Source of the DNA: Ruminococcus sp.
GTDB lineage: Bacteria; Bacillota; Clostridia; Oscillospirales; Acutalibacteraceae
Assembly (NCBI GenBank): GCA_017411835.1
Contig: JAFQPG010000006.1
Coordinates: forward strand, 1-64,000
DNA length: 64,000 nt
Direction: 5' to 3'
The position numbers were made by a program, and so were the translations under genes. Within the stretch, counting starts at the first letter, position 1. Each line of letters opens with the position of its first letter. Positions 34,131-43,107 of the stretch are shown here, in pieces. The notes under the pieces were generated by a model. It ran no database searches, had not been told where the DNA came from, and saw only the letters and a list, made by a program, of their open reading frames with translations.

Positions 34131-36209
34131 ATGCCAAGGCAGGTATCGCTTGAAAATACTAGAAACATCGGTATCATGGCTCACATCGATGCCGGTAAAA
34201 CAACAACAACAGAAAGAATTCTGTACTACACAGGTGTTAACCACAAGATTGGTGAAACACATGAAGGCGCTGCTACCATGGACTGGATGGAGCAGGAGCA
34301 GGAGCGTGGTATCACAATTACATCTGCTGCTACCACATGCTTCTGGAAAGAAAACAGAATCAACATCATCGACACACCTGGACACGTTGACTTTACAGTA
34401 GAGGTTGAGCGTTCTTTGCGTGTACTCGACGGCTCTGTTACAGTACTTTGTGCTAAGGGCGGCGTTGAGCCACAGTCAGAGACAGTTTGGCGTCAGGCTG
34501 ACAACTACAAGGTTCCAAGAATGGTGTATGTAAATAAGATGGACATTATGGGTGCTGATTTCTACCACGTTGTTCAGATGATGAAGGACAGACTTAAATG
34601 TAACGCTGTTCCGATTCAGCTTCCAATCGGCGTAGAAGACACATTCAACGGTATCATCGACCTCGTTACTATGACTGCTGAAACATACGGCGGTAAAAAC
34701 GGCGAGGAAAGAATTGCTATCGATATCCCTGAGGATATGATGGACAAAGCAAATGAGTATCACGACGCACTTATCGAGGCTGTTGCTGAAACAAGTGAAG
34801 AGCTGATGGAAAAGTACTTCGGTGGCGAAGAGCTCACAGTTGATGAGATTAAAGTTGCTATCCGTAAGGCTACTATCGCTAACGAGATGGTTCCTGTATG
34901 CTGCGGTACTTCATATCGTAACAAGGGTGTTCAGAAATTACTCGACGCAGTTATCGACTATATGCCTGCTCCAACAGACATTCCTGCTATCAAGGGTGTT
35001 GACTGCGAAACAGGCGAAGAGGTAGAAAGACATTCTTCAGACACAGAGCCTTTTGCAGCTCTTGCGTTTAAGATTGCTACAGACCCTTATGTTGGTAAGC
35101 TGTGCTTCTTCAGAGTTTATTCAGGTAAGGTTGATAAGGGCACAGCCGTTTACAACTCTACTAAGGATAGAACAGAAAGAGTTGGCCGTATCTTACAGAT
35201 GCACGCTAACGACAGAAAAGATATCGACTGCTGCTACGCAGGTGATATCGCTGCTGCAGTAGGCTTAAAGCACACTACAACAGGTGACACACTCTGTGAT
35301 GAGGACAACGCAGTTATCCTTGAGTCTATGGAGTTCCCAGAGCCGGTTATTAAGGTTGCTATCGAGCCAAAGACTAAGGCAGGTCAGGAGAAGATGGGTA
35401 TTGCTCTTGCAAAGCTTGCAGAAGAAGACCCAACCTTCAAGGCTTATACTGACGAAGAAACAGGCCAGACTATCATCGCTGGTATGGGTGAGCTTCACCT
35501 TGAAATCATCGTTGACAGACTGCTTAGAGAATTCAAAGTAGAAGCTAATATCGGTAAGCCACAGGTTGCTTACAAAGAAACTATCCGCCAGGAAGCTGAC
35601 GTTGACCAGAAATATGCTCGTCAGTCAGGTGGTAAGGGTCAGTACGGTCACGTTAAGATGAAAATCGCTCCTAACCCAACACAGGGTTATGAGTTCGTAA
35701 ACTCAGTAGTCGGCGGTGCTATCCCTAAGGAATATATTCCTGCTGTTGACGCAGGTGTACAGGGCGCTATGCTCTCAGGTATCTTAGCCGGTTACAACGT
35801 AGTTGACGTTAAGGTAGAGCTGTACGATGGTTCATACCACGAGGTTGACTCTTCTGAAATGGCATTTAAGATTGCCGGTTCTATGGCATTCAAAGAGGCT
35901 ATGAAGAAAGCTGATCCGGTTTTACTTGAGCCAATTATGAAGGTTTCAGTTGTTGTTCCTGAGGAATACGCTGGTACAGTATTCGGCGACTTTAACTCAC
36001 GTCGTGGCGCTGTTACAGGTCAGGAAATTGATAACGGTACAGCAAGAATTACTGCTAACGTTCCACTTTCCAATATGTTCGGCTACGCTACAGACCTTCG
36101 TTCAAAGACACAGGGTCGTGGACAGTACGTTATGGAACCATCACATCACGACGAGGTTCCAAAGTCAGTCGGCGAAGAAATTATGTCCGAGCGTGCAAAG
36201 AAGGACTAA
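34131..36209 (+). CDS. fusA: Elongation factor G
   Basis: 692 residues. GTPase that drives translocation. G1 [16 protein letters not shown]2/G3 with [12 protein letters not shown] and [10 protein letters not shown]4 NKMD; domains IV-V end in YGYATDL-type and [19 protein letters not shown] sequences. AAAGGAGG precedes ATG 34131. Part of rpsL-rpsG-fusA-tuf. Confidence 0.99.
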   Translation: MPRQVSLENTRNIGIMAHIDAGKTTTTERILYYTGVNHKIGETHEGAATMDWMEQEQERGITITSAATTCFWKENRINIIDTPGHVDFTVEVERSLRVLDGSVTVLCAKGGVEPQSETVWRQADNYKVPRMVYVNKMDIMGADFYHVVQMMKDRLKCNAVPIQLPIGVEDTFNGIIDLVTMTAETYGGKNGEERIAIDIPEDMMDKANEYHDALIEAVAETSEELMEKYFGGEELTVDEIKVAIRKATIANEMVPVCCGTSYRNKGVQKLLDAVIDYMPAPTDIPAIKGVDCETGEEVERHSSDTEPFAALAFKIATDPYVGKLCFFRVYSGKVDKGTAVYNSTKDRTERVGRILQMHANDRKDIDCCYAGDIAAAVGLKHTTTGDTLCDEDNAVILESMEFPEPVIKVAIEPKTKAGQEKMGIALAKLAEEDPTFKAYTDEETGQTIIAGMGELHLEIIVDRLLREFKVEANIGKPQVAYKETIRQEADVDQKYARQSGGKGQYGHVKMKIAPNPTQGYEFVNSVVGGAIPKEYIPAVDAGVQGAMLSGILAGYNVVDVKVELYDGSYHEVDSSEMAFKIAGSMAFKEAMKKADPVLLEPIMKVSVVVPEEYAGTVFGDFNSRRGAVTGQEIDNGTARITANVPLSNMFGYATDLRSKTQGRGQYVMEPSHHDEVPKSVGEEIMSERAKKD

Positions 36210-36317
36210 TAAATATTTGCACAAATTCATAAAAGCTATTGCAATTCTTGAAAAGAATTGTTAAAATATGCTCAACTAAGGTTAATCTATTTAACAAATA
36301 AAGGGAGGAAATTTCCA

Positions 36318-37520
36318 ATGGCAAGAGAAAAGTTTGAAAGAAATAAACCGCATGTTAACATCGGTACAATCGGTCACGTTGACCACGGTAAAACAACACT
36401 TACAGCTGCTATCACAAAGGTTTTAAACCTCGGTGGCGACGCTGAGTTCGTTGATTATGCAAACATCGATAAGGCTCCAGAAGAGAGAGAGCGTGGTATC
36501 ACAATCAACACAGCACACGTTGAGTACGAGACAGCTAACCGTCACTATGCTCACGTTGACTGCCCAGGCCATGCTGACTACGTTAAGAACATGATCACTG
36601 GTGCTGCTCAGATGGACGGCGCTATCCTCGTTGTTTCTGCTGCTGACGGCCCAATGCCACAGACAAGAGAGCACATCCTGCTTTCACGTCAGGTTGGCGT
36701 TCCTTACATCGTTGTTTTCATGAACAAATGTGACCAGGTTGACGACGAAGAGCTCCTCGAGCTCGTAGAGATGGACATCCGTGACCTTCTTAACGAGTAC
36801 GAGTTCCCTGGCGACGATACACCTATCGTTAAGGGTTCTGCTTACGTTGCTCTCTCATCTGCATCACAGGATGCTAACGCTGCTGAGTATGCTTGTATCC
36901 ACGAGCTCATGGCTGCTGTAGACGAGTTCATCCCAACACCTGAGAGAAAGGCTGACCAGCCATTCCTTATGCCTGTTGAGGACGTATTCACAATCACAGG
37001 TCGTGGTACAGTTGCTACAGGTAGAGTAGAGAGAGGCCAGATCAACACATCTGAGGAAGTTGAAATCGTTGGTCTTACAGACGAAAAGAGAAAAGTTGTT
37101 GTTACAGGTCTTGAAATGTTCAGAAAGACTCTTGACTATGCTGAGGCTGGTGACAACGTTGGTGTACTTCTCCGTGGTGTTCAGAGAACAGAGATCGAAA
37201 GAGGTCAGGTTCTTGCTAAGCCAGGTACAATTCACCCACACACAAAGTTCAGAGGTCAGGTTTACGTATTGACAAAGGACGAAGGTGGCCGTCATACACC
37301 ATTCTTCAACAACTACCGTCCACAGTTCTACTTCAGAACAACTGACGTTACAGGTACAATCTCACTCCCAGAGGGCGTAGAGATGTGCATGCCTGGTGAT
37401 AACGTTGAAATGGACGTTGAACTTATCACTCCTATCGCTATCGAAGTTGGTCTTCGTTTCGCTATCCGTGAAGGCGGTAGAACAGTAGGTTCAGGCGCAG
37501 TTATCGCTATTAACGAATAA
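36318..37520 (+). CDS. tuf: Elongation factor Tu
   Basis: 400 residues from ATG 36318 ([20 protein letters not shown]), with GGGAGG 10 nt upstream; the in-frame ATG at 36258 lacks a site. GTP-dependent aminoacyl-tRNA carrier. G1 GHVDHGKTT, effector [31 protein letters not shown]. The codon use is highly biased as expected for this gene. Followed by a strong terminator. Confidence 0.99.
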   Translation: MAREKFERNKPHVNIGTIGHVDHGKTTLTAAITKVLNLGGDAEFVDYANIDKAPEERERGITINTAHVEYETANRHYAHVDCPGHADYVKNMITGAAQMDGAILVVSAADGPMPQTREHILLSRQVGVPYIVVFMNKCDQVDDEELLELVEMDIRDLLNEYEFPGDDTPIVKGSAYVALSSASQDANAAEYACIHELMAAVDEFIPTPERKADQPFLMPVEDVFTITGRGTVATGRVERGQINTSEEVEIVGLTDEKRKVVVTGLEMFRKTLDYAEAGDNVGVLLRGVQRTEIERGQVLAKPGTIHPHTKFRGQVYVLTKDEGGRHTPFFNNYRPQFYFRTTDVTGTISLPEGVEMCMPGDNVEMDVELITPIAIEVGLRFAIREGGRTVGSGAVIAINE

Positions 37521-37570
37521 TTCAGTACCTAAGGAACTATCCTTAAACTGAAACTCAATATCAAAGCAGT

Positions 37571-37605
37571 ACAGCCTCCTCATTTTTGAGGAGGCTGTGT
37601 TATTT
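37571..37605 (+). terminator. Terminator of the str operon
   Basis: ACAGCCTCCTC pairs perfectly with GAGGAGGCTGT, then GTTATTTG. 50 bp after tuf. Confidence 0.85.
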
Positions 37606-37700
37606 GTGTGCCGACCACCAAAGCCTTCACAAAATCTTTCTACTTGCAATAAATGCAAAAATGGTGTATCCTTTTATCATCACACTAAGGAGGAAATGCT

Positions 37701-37991
37701 ATGCTTAATAATGAAGATATGGCTATGGAATACGAGCCACAGCTTATCACGCTTGAAGACAACGAGGGCAACGAGGTTGAATTTGAGCTTTTAGATGTTA
37801 TCGATTACGAGGGTGACGAGTACATCATTCTTATCGAAAACGACGAAAATGCACAGGACGTTGTGATTTTGAAAATCGAGAGCGTTGACGACGAAACAGA
37901 AAACTATGTCGGTATCGACGATGAAGAGCTGCTCTCTAATGTTTTCGACGCATTTAAGGAGAAATACAAGGATGAATTCGATTTTGAATAA
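37701..37991 (+). CDS. DUF1292 family protein
   Basis: 96 residues, strongly acidic; AAGGAGGAAATGCT precedes ATG. Core ITLEDNEGNEVEFELLDVID and EYIILIENDEN match the small cytoplasmic DUF1292/YrzB family, whose function is unknown. The next gene starts inside its last codons (37972), so the two are translationally coupled. Confidence 0.9.
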   Translation: MLNNEDMAMEYEPQLITLEDNEGNEVEFELLDVIDYEGDEYIILIENDENAQDVVILKIESVDDETENYVGIDDEELLSNVFDAFKEKYKDEFDFE

Positions 37992-38433
37992 GATACTGCG
38001 TTGTTTGCTTGCAGTTTTGCTTTGTGTGTGCATTTGCTTTTGCTTTACTGCGTGCACTAAAAACACTAAGAACATAAAAAATGTTGACCAGATTTGTGTC
38101 AGCGGGTCGTACGCTGAAAGCTGGATGTATGTCTTGACCGATGAAGAATTTGTCAACGAGATGGTCGAGATTTATAACAGCGTGAAATATGAAAAGTCTG
38201 AAGAATATGTCGATATGATGACAGCCGGCGAGGTTTTGTCTTTTACTTATAGCAATGGTTCAGAAAATGTTGCTACATTCATTGTTGATAAAAACCTCAA
38301 CCTTGCTTTTAAGGCAGGCGGTAAGCCGTATCGCATCACATCAGAATTTGATTTTAATGATGTTTACAGCAAAGTTAAGGGACAGTCACAAAAGGTTGAC
38401 GACAGCATCGCTGCAACACCAGACCAGAAATAA
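37972..38433 (+). CDS. Lipoprotein of unknown function
   Basis: 153 residues from ATG 37972 (MNSILNKILRCLLAV), overlapping the DUF1292 gene by 20 bp. Upstream in-frame starts lack a signal peptide and a site. The lipoprotein signal ends CFCFTAC. The external domain ~30-153 has a small beta-rich pattern (GEVLSFTYSNGSENVATFIV). No family recognised. Followed by a bidirectional terminator shared with queT. Confidence 0.75.
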   Translation: MNSILNKILRCLLAVLLCVCICFCFTACTKNTKNIKNVDQICVSGSYAESWMYVLTDEEFVNEMVEIYNSVKYEKSEEYVDMMTAGEVLSFTYSNGSENVATFIVDKNLNLAFKAGGKPYRITSEFDFNDVYSKVKGQSQKVDDSIAATPDQK

Positions 38434-38443
38434 ACGCAAAAAT

Positions 38444-38477
38444 AAAGGGAGCATTCGTGATGAATGCTCCTTTTTTT
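38444..38477. terminator. Bidirectional terminator between 37972 gene and queT
   Basis: AAGGGAGCATTC/GAATGCTCCTT stem with TTTTTTT on the right. The stop codon of queT overlaps its right edge. Confidence 0.85.
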
Positions 38478-39012
38478 ATATCTGTTTATGTATTTTTTTG
38501 AAAAAGTTTAGGTGTTCAAGCAGTTTTACAAACGGCAGTCCCAAAACAACACATACGAAAAATTCGCCGAGCGCAACTAAACCGCCTTGTAGTAAAAAGC
38601 TACCAAAATGAAAAGCTCCGTCAATCAGGAAGATTTCAAGCTCAAGTCCGATTATAACGCCGTTTGCAATAACAGGCATGAAGGCAGAGAGCAGGGGAAG
38701 CTTAAACACTCTGACATCTTTAAATTTGTATATAAGCGAAACCGCAACAAAGGTCGCAAGCGTGCCAAAAACCGTATCAAGTGGTAAAGCACCCGCGCTT
38801 AAGATGTTTGATATAAAGGTAGCGATGGTCAGTCCCCATATAGCAGACGGGGTGAAAATGCACAGCAAGCATAAAAGCTCGCTTAAACGAAACTGCACAG
38901 CCAAAGAGGTTGTGCCGGGGAGTAGCAGCTCCTGCGCGTAAGTAAGCGCAATGTAAAGCGCGCCTATCATCGCACCCTCAACAAGGTAGTAGATTTTACT
39001 TTTCTTATTCAT
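38476..39012 (-). CDS. queT: Queuosine precursor transporter QueT (ECF S-component)
   Basis: 178 residues, five to six membrane helices. MIGALYIALTYAQELLLPGT, with QFRLSELLCLLCIFTPSA, is the QueT signature. It provides substrate recognition for an energy-coupling-factor transporter taking up a queuosine precursor. A preQ1-type riboswitch directly upstream supports the substrate. The ECF ATPase and T subunits are not in this window. AAGAAGG precedes ATG and is part of the riboswitch tail. Confidence 0.92.
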   Translation of the reverse strand: MNKKSKIYYLVEGAMIGALYIALTYAQELLLPGTTSLAVQFRLSELLCLLCIFTPSAIWGLTIATFISNILSAGALPLDTVFGTLATFVAVSLIYKFKDVRVFKLPLLSAFMPVIANGVIIGLELEIFLIDGAFHFGSFLLQGGLVALGEFFVCVVLGLPFVKLLEHLNFFKKIHKQI

Positions 39013-39021
39013 TTTTTTGCC

Positions 39022-39068
39022 TTCTTTACTTAGTTTTGTTTAAAGTCAGGAAGTTTTCGAACTGACTA
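39022..39068 (-). promoter_or_regulatory. preQ1-I riboswitch (translational type) of queT
   Basis: On the minus strand GTCAG (39062-39066 complement) pairs with CTGAC (39045-39049 complement) around a loop TTCGAAAACTTC, followed by TTTAAACAAAACTAAG and the ribosome binding site AAGAAGG. Short P1, C-rich loop end and the ACAAAAC tail match the small preQ1 class I aptamer, closely resembling the Thermoanaerobacter example. Ligand binding would hide the ribosome binding site. Confidence 0.75.
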
Positions 39069-39132
39069 GAGGTATTTTAGCATAAATCATGAATGATTGC
39101 AAATCCAAAGCTTTAAGCCTCGGCGCACAAAC

Positions 39133-39163
39133 GAAAAAACCACCCGATTGCTCGAGTGGTTTC
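39133..39163 (-). terminator. Terminator of the 39223 gene
   Basis: On the minus strand AAACCACTCGA/TCGGGTGGTTT followed by TTTCG. Confidence 0.8.
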
Positions 39164-39222
39164 TCCGCTTTAGGATTTTTTTGAAATTAACGTAAAAAAA
39201 GTAATAAGCTAAAATATAAAAA

Positions 39223-39486
39223 TTAAGCAATCTTTGTGCTTTCGCCGAGCAGGTTGAATCTAAACAACTTGCTCTCGTCTTCTTTGTTTTCACAGACGAT
39301 GAACGCTTCAGTAATCTTGCCGCCTTCAATAAGTCTTGTAAGACCTACCAGCTGACAAAGCTTGCTTTTGAGATTAAGTTTATCTCCCTCGTGGGTTACG
39401 AGAAATACATTGCCCTTGCAAGTGTCAAGCACGGTGAGGAACTGCGAAACGTCTACGTTGTGTAAGCTAATGATAGGTGTCATCAT
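39223..39486 (-). CDS. Small conserved protein of unknown function (87 aa)
   Basis: 87 residues from the first of two ATGs at 39486, with AAAGGAGGAG 5 nt upstream. The frame extends 12 codons further but that part contains the ribosome binding site. MMTPIISLHNVDVSQF, then CKGNVFLVTHEGDKLNLKSK. I recall similar small proteins in Ruminococcaceae, sometimes labelled polyA polymerase without basis. Cytoplasmic, alpha/beta; function unknown. Own strong promoter and a structured ~110-nt leader. Confidence 0.75.
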   Translation of the reverse strand: MMTPIISLHNVDVSQFLTVLDTCKGNVFLVTHEGDKLNLKSKLCQLVGLTRLIEGGKITEAFIVCENKEDESKLFRFNLLGESTKIA

Positions 39487-39532
39487 AGTTACTCCTCCTT
39501 TATTATTTTTTCGTGCTGCCATTTACCATTTG

Positions 39533-39594
39533 GCTATATTCCTAAAAGTACTGTCGAGCGTGTGTGTGCTCGCAGTAGTCAAGCGGACTTTGTC
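39533..39594 (-). promoter_or_regulatory. Structured leader of the 87-aa gene
   Basis: On the minus strand two stems follow the promoter: GTCAAG/CTTGAC, then ACTACTGCGAGC pairing with GCTCGACAGTACT around ACACACAC. They precede the ribosome binding site by ~30 nt. No known motif matches. Confidence 0.4.
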
Positions 39595-39606
39595 TTGACT
39601 GTTATT

Positions 39607-39634
39607 ATTATAGCAAGGTTTTCGTAAATGTCAA
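39607..39634 (-). promoter_or_regulatory. Consensus promoter of the 87-aa gene
   Basis: Minus strand TTGACA (39629-39634), 16-nt spacer, TATAAT (39607-39612). Confidence 0.85.
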
Positions 39635-39848
39635 CAAAAACAGAGCGTTTGTTTTGTGCATAATGACGACGAACTAAACAAAATAATATTCATATGCCTA
39701 AATACTCTTGGTTTATGTGCATAATAAAATCGACAGAAAAGTTAAAATTTGAAATATCGGTGTAATTTGTTCCGTTATTTTAGACTAAAGAACGTAGTTT
39801 TAAAAAAATTTGGTATGCATTGTGCCGAAATTAGTTTTTGAGTTTGTA
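39635..39848. other. AT-rich intergenic region between divergent promoters
   Basis: About 210 bp with no gene, no strong hairpin and no recognised element. TTATGTGCATAA (39713-39724) is a perfect 12-bp palindrome, possibly an operator, and TTGTGCATAA recurs nearby at 39654-39663. Confidence 0.3.
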
Positions 39849-39878
39849 TTGTATCCTTATGGCATCTTGTGGTATAAT
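39849..39878 (+). promoter_or_regulatory. Promoter of the phosphohexomutase gene
   Basis: TTGTAT (39849-39854), 18-nt spacer, TATAAT (39873-39878). Short leader of ~25 nt. Confidence 0.7.
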
Positions 39879-39911
39879 CTTTTTGTATAGATAAAATAAA
39901 GGGGAATTGCT

Positions 39912-41414
39912 ATGTTAAACAAAGAATACGGCATTTTTAAAAGCGGTACTGATATAAGAGGCGTTGCATCAGAGGGCGTTGAGGGATATGAAGTAAATAT
40001 GACCAACGAGCGCGTACAGCGTATGGCAAACGGCTTTTTGCTTTGGCTTTCTAAAAAGGTTAATAAGGACGTCAATACACTTAAAGTTTCTGTTGGTCGC
40101 GACAGCAGAATTTCAGGCGAGAGAATTGCTTCCTGCGTTATAGGGCAGTTTGAAAAAGCAGGCGTGCAGGTTATTTATACCAACCTTTCTTCAACTCCGT
40201 CTATGTTTATGACTACTGTTGATTTGGGCTGTGACGGTGCTGTGCAGATTACTGCATCACACCATCCGTTTAACCGTAACGGTCTTAAATTCTTTACACG
40301 AGGTGGTGGCTTAGAGGGTAGCGACATCGCGCAGATTTTAGAGTACGCTCAGGAAAACGAAAAGCCTAATGAAGTTGACGGCGGTAGCGTAACAAACGTT
40401 GACTATATGAAGCAGTACGCTGAAAATCTTTGCGAGTTTATCCGCAAAGAGGTAAACGCAGACGACTATATGTTCCCGCTTAAAGGCTTTCATATCGTTG
40501 TGGATGCCGGTAACGGTGTAGGTGGTTTCTACGCTGGCGATGTACTCGAAAAGCTCGGTGCTGATACGACAGGCTCACGTTTTTTAGACCCTGACGGAAT
40601 GTTCCCTAACCACGTGCCAAACCCTGAAGACCCTGACGCTATGAAGAGCATTTGCGAGGCAGTGCTTGAGAATAACGCTGATTTAGGCGTTATCTTCGAT
40701 ACTGACGTTGACAGAGGCGGTGCTGTTGATAAAAACGGTAAGGAGATTAACCGCAACCGTTTAGTAGCTCTTGCATCTGTTATCGCACTTGAGGGCAATG
40801 ACGGCGGTACTATCGTTACCGACTCTATCACATCTCCAGGTGTAAAAGATTTTATCGAAAAGACTTTAGGCGGAAAGCACTATCGCTATCGCAGAGGCTA
40901 TAAGAATATTATCAACAAGGCTATTGAGCTAAACGAGCAGGGCATCAACTGTCCGATTGCGGCTGAAACATCAGGTCATTGCGCGATGAGAGATAACTAC
41001 TTCTTAGACGACGGCGCGTACCTTTGCACCCGCTTTATTATTAAAGCCGCACAGCTTAGAAAAGAGGGCAAGGAAATCGACGATTTAGTATCACAGCTTC
41101 AAGAGCCTGTGGAAACTATAGAAATTCGTTACGAAATTTTAGAGCCTGACTTTAAGGCTTGCGGACTCAGAATTATCGACGAGCTGACTGCTTACGCTCA
41201 AAAGACAGAGGGCTGGATAGTAGCTGACGACAACCGCGAGGGCATACGCGTTTCATTTGGAAAAGACGACGGCGACGGTTGGTTCTTACTCAGACTTTCT
41301 GTGCACGACCCGATTATGCCGCTCAATATTGAGTCTGATTCTACAGGCGGTGTTGCAATCATCAGAGAAAAGGTAGAAAGCTTCTTAAAAACTACAACGG
41401 GCTTGAAAATCTAA
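39912..41414 (+). CDS. Phosphoglucomutase/phosphomannomutase family protein
   Basis: 500 residues. Phosphoserine Ser116 in ITASHHPFNRNGLKFF (usual form TASHNP); metal site DTDVDRGG (Asp263, 265, 267); sugar-binding loop AAETSGHCAMRDN; C-terminal phosphate-binding DNREGIRVSF. It interconverts hexose-1- and hexose-6-phosphates for glycogen or cell-wall sugar supply; glucose versus mannose preference cannot be told. Weak AGGGG site before ATG. Its terminator is split by hairpin-array element B. Confidence 0.92.
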   Translation: MLNKEYGIFKSGTDIRGVASEGVEGYEVNMTNERVQRMANGFLLWLSKKVNKDVNTLKVSVGRDSRISGERIASCVIGQFEKAGVQVIYTNLSSTPSMFMTTVDLGCDGAVQITASHHPFNRNGLKFFTRGGGLEGSDIAQILEYAQENEKPNEVDGGSVTNVDYMKQYAENLCEFIRKEVNADDYMFPLKGFHIVVDAGNGVGGFYAGDVLEKLGADTTGSRFLDPDGMFPNHVPNPEDPDAMKSICEAVLENNADLGVIFDTDVDRGGAVDKNGKEINRNRLVALASVIALEGNDGGTIVTDSITSPGVKDFIEKTLGGKHYRYRRGYKNIINKAIELNEQGINCPIAAETSGHCAMRDNYFLDDGAYLCTRFIIKAAQLRKEGKEIDDLVSQLQEPVETIEIRYEILEPDFKACGLRIIDELTAYAQKTEGWIVADDNREGIRVSFGKDDGDGWFLLRLSVHDPIMPLNIESDSTGGVAIIREKVESFLKTTTGLKI

Positions 41415-41426
41415 TAAGGTAAAATA

Positions 41427-41799
41427 AAAGACCGAGCGTTTGCCCAAGTGTTCTTAAGGACACTTGGGCAGTTTTATTCGCCATGCGGCGAGTGATATTG
41501 CTACGCAGTTATATTCGGCTAACGCCGAGTGTTATTCGCTTTGCGAGTTTTAAAAGGCGAATAAAATATCACTAAAACCGTAGGTTTTAATATCACGATT
41601 GCCGTCGGCAATCATATCACTCTTTGCGTAGCAAAGAATATCACTATATAAAAATTACTACCCGAAAAAGAGGTTTGTTTTCTCTTCTTCGGGTAGTTTT
41701 GTCTTATACTGTCACAAGCAGGGAATTTGTGTGCCAAATTCCGTTTTTATTGAAGGTAACTGTCCTTAGGAAACCTGCTCATTCTGCTCGGTCTTTTTT
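41427..41799 (+). repeat. Hairpin-array element B, nested in a split terminator
   Basis: Outer arms AAAAGACCGAGC (to 41437) and GCTCGGTCTTTTTT (41786-41799) make a normal terminator if joined. The 348 bp between them hold: hairpin 41441-41470; closing stem TTTTATTCGCC/GGCGAATAAAA (41472-41482, 41556-41566) around short hairpins separated by GTGATATT and related linkers; then three hairpins separated by AATATCAC linkers (to ~41644); an AT-rich hairpin 41657-41696 (ACTACCCGAA/TTCGGGTAGT); hairpin GGAATTTG/CAAATTCC and another small one. Starts 12 nt after the pgm-family stop, same orientation. Related to elements A and C. Confidence 0.85.
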
Positions 41800-41810
41800 A
41801 ATTTTATCTA

Positions 41811-41975
41811 ATTTTGTGAAGGCTTCGGGGAACGGCGCTTAGATATCACGCCTCGTTCACCTACGCATCTCTTCAAAAATCTACTGTCTCGCATTGATTT
41901 TTTTCGTTGACCGAGTCAACTACAAAAATGCAGACTCGACCTTGATTTTGTGAAGGCTTCGGTACTCAGCGCTTA
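41811..41975. repeat. Short direct repeat at the pheA 3' end
   Basis: ATTTTGTGAAGGCTTCGG occurs at 41811-41828 and 41945-41962, each followed 5-8 bases later by GCGCTTA. The right copy runs into the pheA stop codon. 134 bp lie between starts; no gene inside. The pair CGAGTC/GACTCG in the spacer could form a stem ending pheA transcription. Confidence 0.7.
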
Positions 41976-43094
41976 ATCTTCCTCGTAGTTTCCCATAAAT
42001 GAGAAGACCTTTACCTCCTGCGAGAGTGTGCACAAAAAGTCCATTACGCTTTTATCCCTAAGATTGCCTGTGAAATCGAGGTAGAACAGGTAGTCAAAAT
42101 CGGAATTTTTCATCGGTCTGGACTCGATTTTTGTAAGGTTTAAGCCCAGAAGCGAGAACATATTCAGAACTCTCGAGAGTGCGCCTTCTTCGTGCTCAAC
42201 GTTAAAGCAAAGGCTGATTTTGTTTGCGTTTTCGCTGATGTACGGCTTCTTTGAAATCACGATAAAACGGGTGATGCTTTTTGAGTAGTCCTGAATATCG
42301 GTGTCTAAAACCTGTAAGCCGTATTCTTGAGCCGCGAGAGTTGAGCAAATAGCCGCGCAGTTTAGTCGCTTTTCTTCCATCACCATTTTTGCACCGACTG
42401 CGGTGTTCGAATGGGCGATAGGGGTGAAGTTGTTTTTTGCGATGTACTGAGCGCATTGCGCAAGTGCTTGCGGGTGTGACCATACCTGCTCAATATCTTC
42501 AAATGTGCTCTGTTTTAGTGCACAAAGGTTGTGGCTGATGTCAAGCGCCTTTGCGCAAACAATGTAGAAATTATGCGACATTAAAAGGTCGTACACCGCA
42601 GACACCGAGCCACCGCTGGTGTTTTCAACCGGCAGTACGCCAAAGTCAGCTTCATCTTTTTCTACTGCATCAAAAACATCGGCAAAGGTTTTGTAAAAAG
42701 AAAGCTCGCAGTCATCAAAAATCTCTTTACTTGCTATGTGGGAGTTTGCTCCTCTTAAGCCCTGACACGCAACCTTTACGCCACCTTTTGGCATATCGGC
42801 GATGTTGTTTTCTATAACACTTCTGAAATCACAGTCACCGATGATGCGGTTTTGTGACATACGCGAAATCTGCATAATATCCTCAAACAAAAAGCGAAGA
42901 GACGGTCCGTACTTTTCTGCTTTTTGCTCAACAGTATCGAGAATTTCCTGCTGCCTTTTTTTGTCTAAAATCGGTATGTTGTGAGAAAGCTTATATTCGC
43001 CGACTGCTTTTGCGCAGTCCATTCGCCTTTCAAGCAGTTTAATAAGCTGCGAGTCGATTTTATCTATTTCTACTCTGATATCTGATAAATCCAT
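41973..43094 (-). CDS. pheA: Bifunctional chorismate mutase/prephenate dehydratase
   Basis: 373 residues. AroQ-type chorismate mutase at ~1-88 (DLSDIRVEIDKIDSQLIKLL), prephenate dehydratase ~105-285 (VACQGLRGANSHIASKEIF; GVLPVENTSGGSVSAVYDLL; ESR-type motif DYSKSITRFIVI), and a C-terminal ACT domain (~295-370, LSRVLNMFSLLGLNLTKIES) for phenylalanine feedback. Makes phenylpyruvate for phenylalanine. Last gene of the aro operon, 13 bp after aroC. Confidence 0.96.
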   Translation of the reverse strand: MDLSDIRVEIDKIDSQLIKLLERRMDCAKAVGEYKLSHNIPILDKKRQQEILDTVEQKAEKYGPSLRFLFEDIMQISRMSQNRIIGDCDFRSVIENNIADMPKGGVKVACQGLRGANSHIASKEIFDDCELSFYKTFADVFDAVEKDEADFGVLPVENTSGGSVSAVYDLLMSHNFYIVCAKALDISHNLCALKQSTFEDIEQVWSHPQALAQCAQYIAKNNFTPIAHSNTAVGAKMVMEEKRLNCAAICSTLAAQEYGLQVLDTDIQDYSKSITRFIVISKKPYISENANKISLCFNVEHEEGALSRVLNMFSLLGLNLTKIESRPMKNSDFDYLFYLDFTGNLRDKSVMDFLCTLSQEVKVFSFMGNYEED

Positions 43095-43107
43095 TTTTAT
43101 CTGTCCT

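Noticed and set aside
39087..39329. Minus-strand frame of 80 codons
   Set aside because: It overlaps the 87-aa gene in another frame and its terminator, and lacks a start signal.
41441..41640. CRISPR array
   Set aside because: Units are short hairpins of differing sequence separated by a 7-8 nt linker, not constant repeats with unique spacers; no cas gene nearby.
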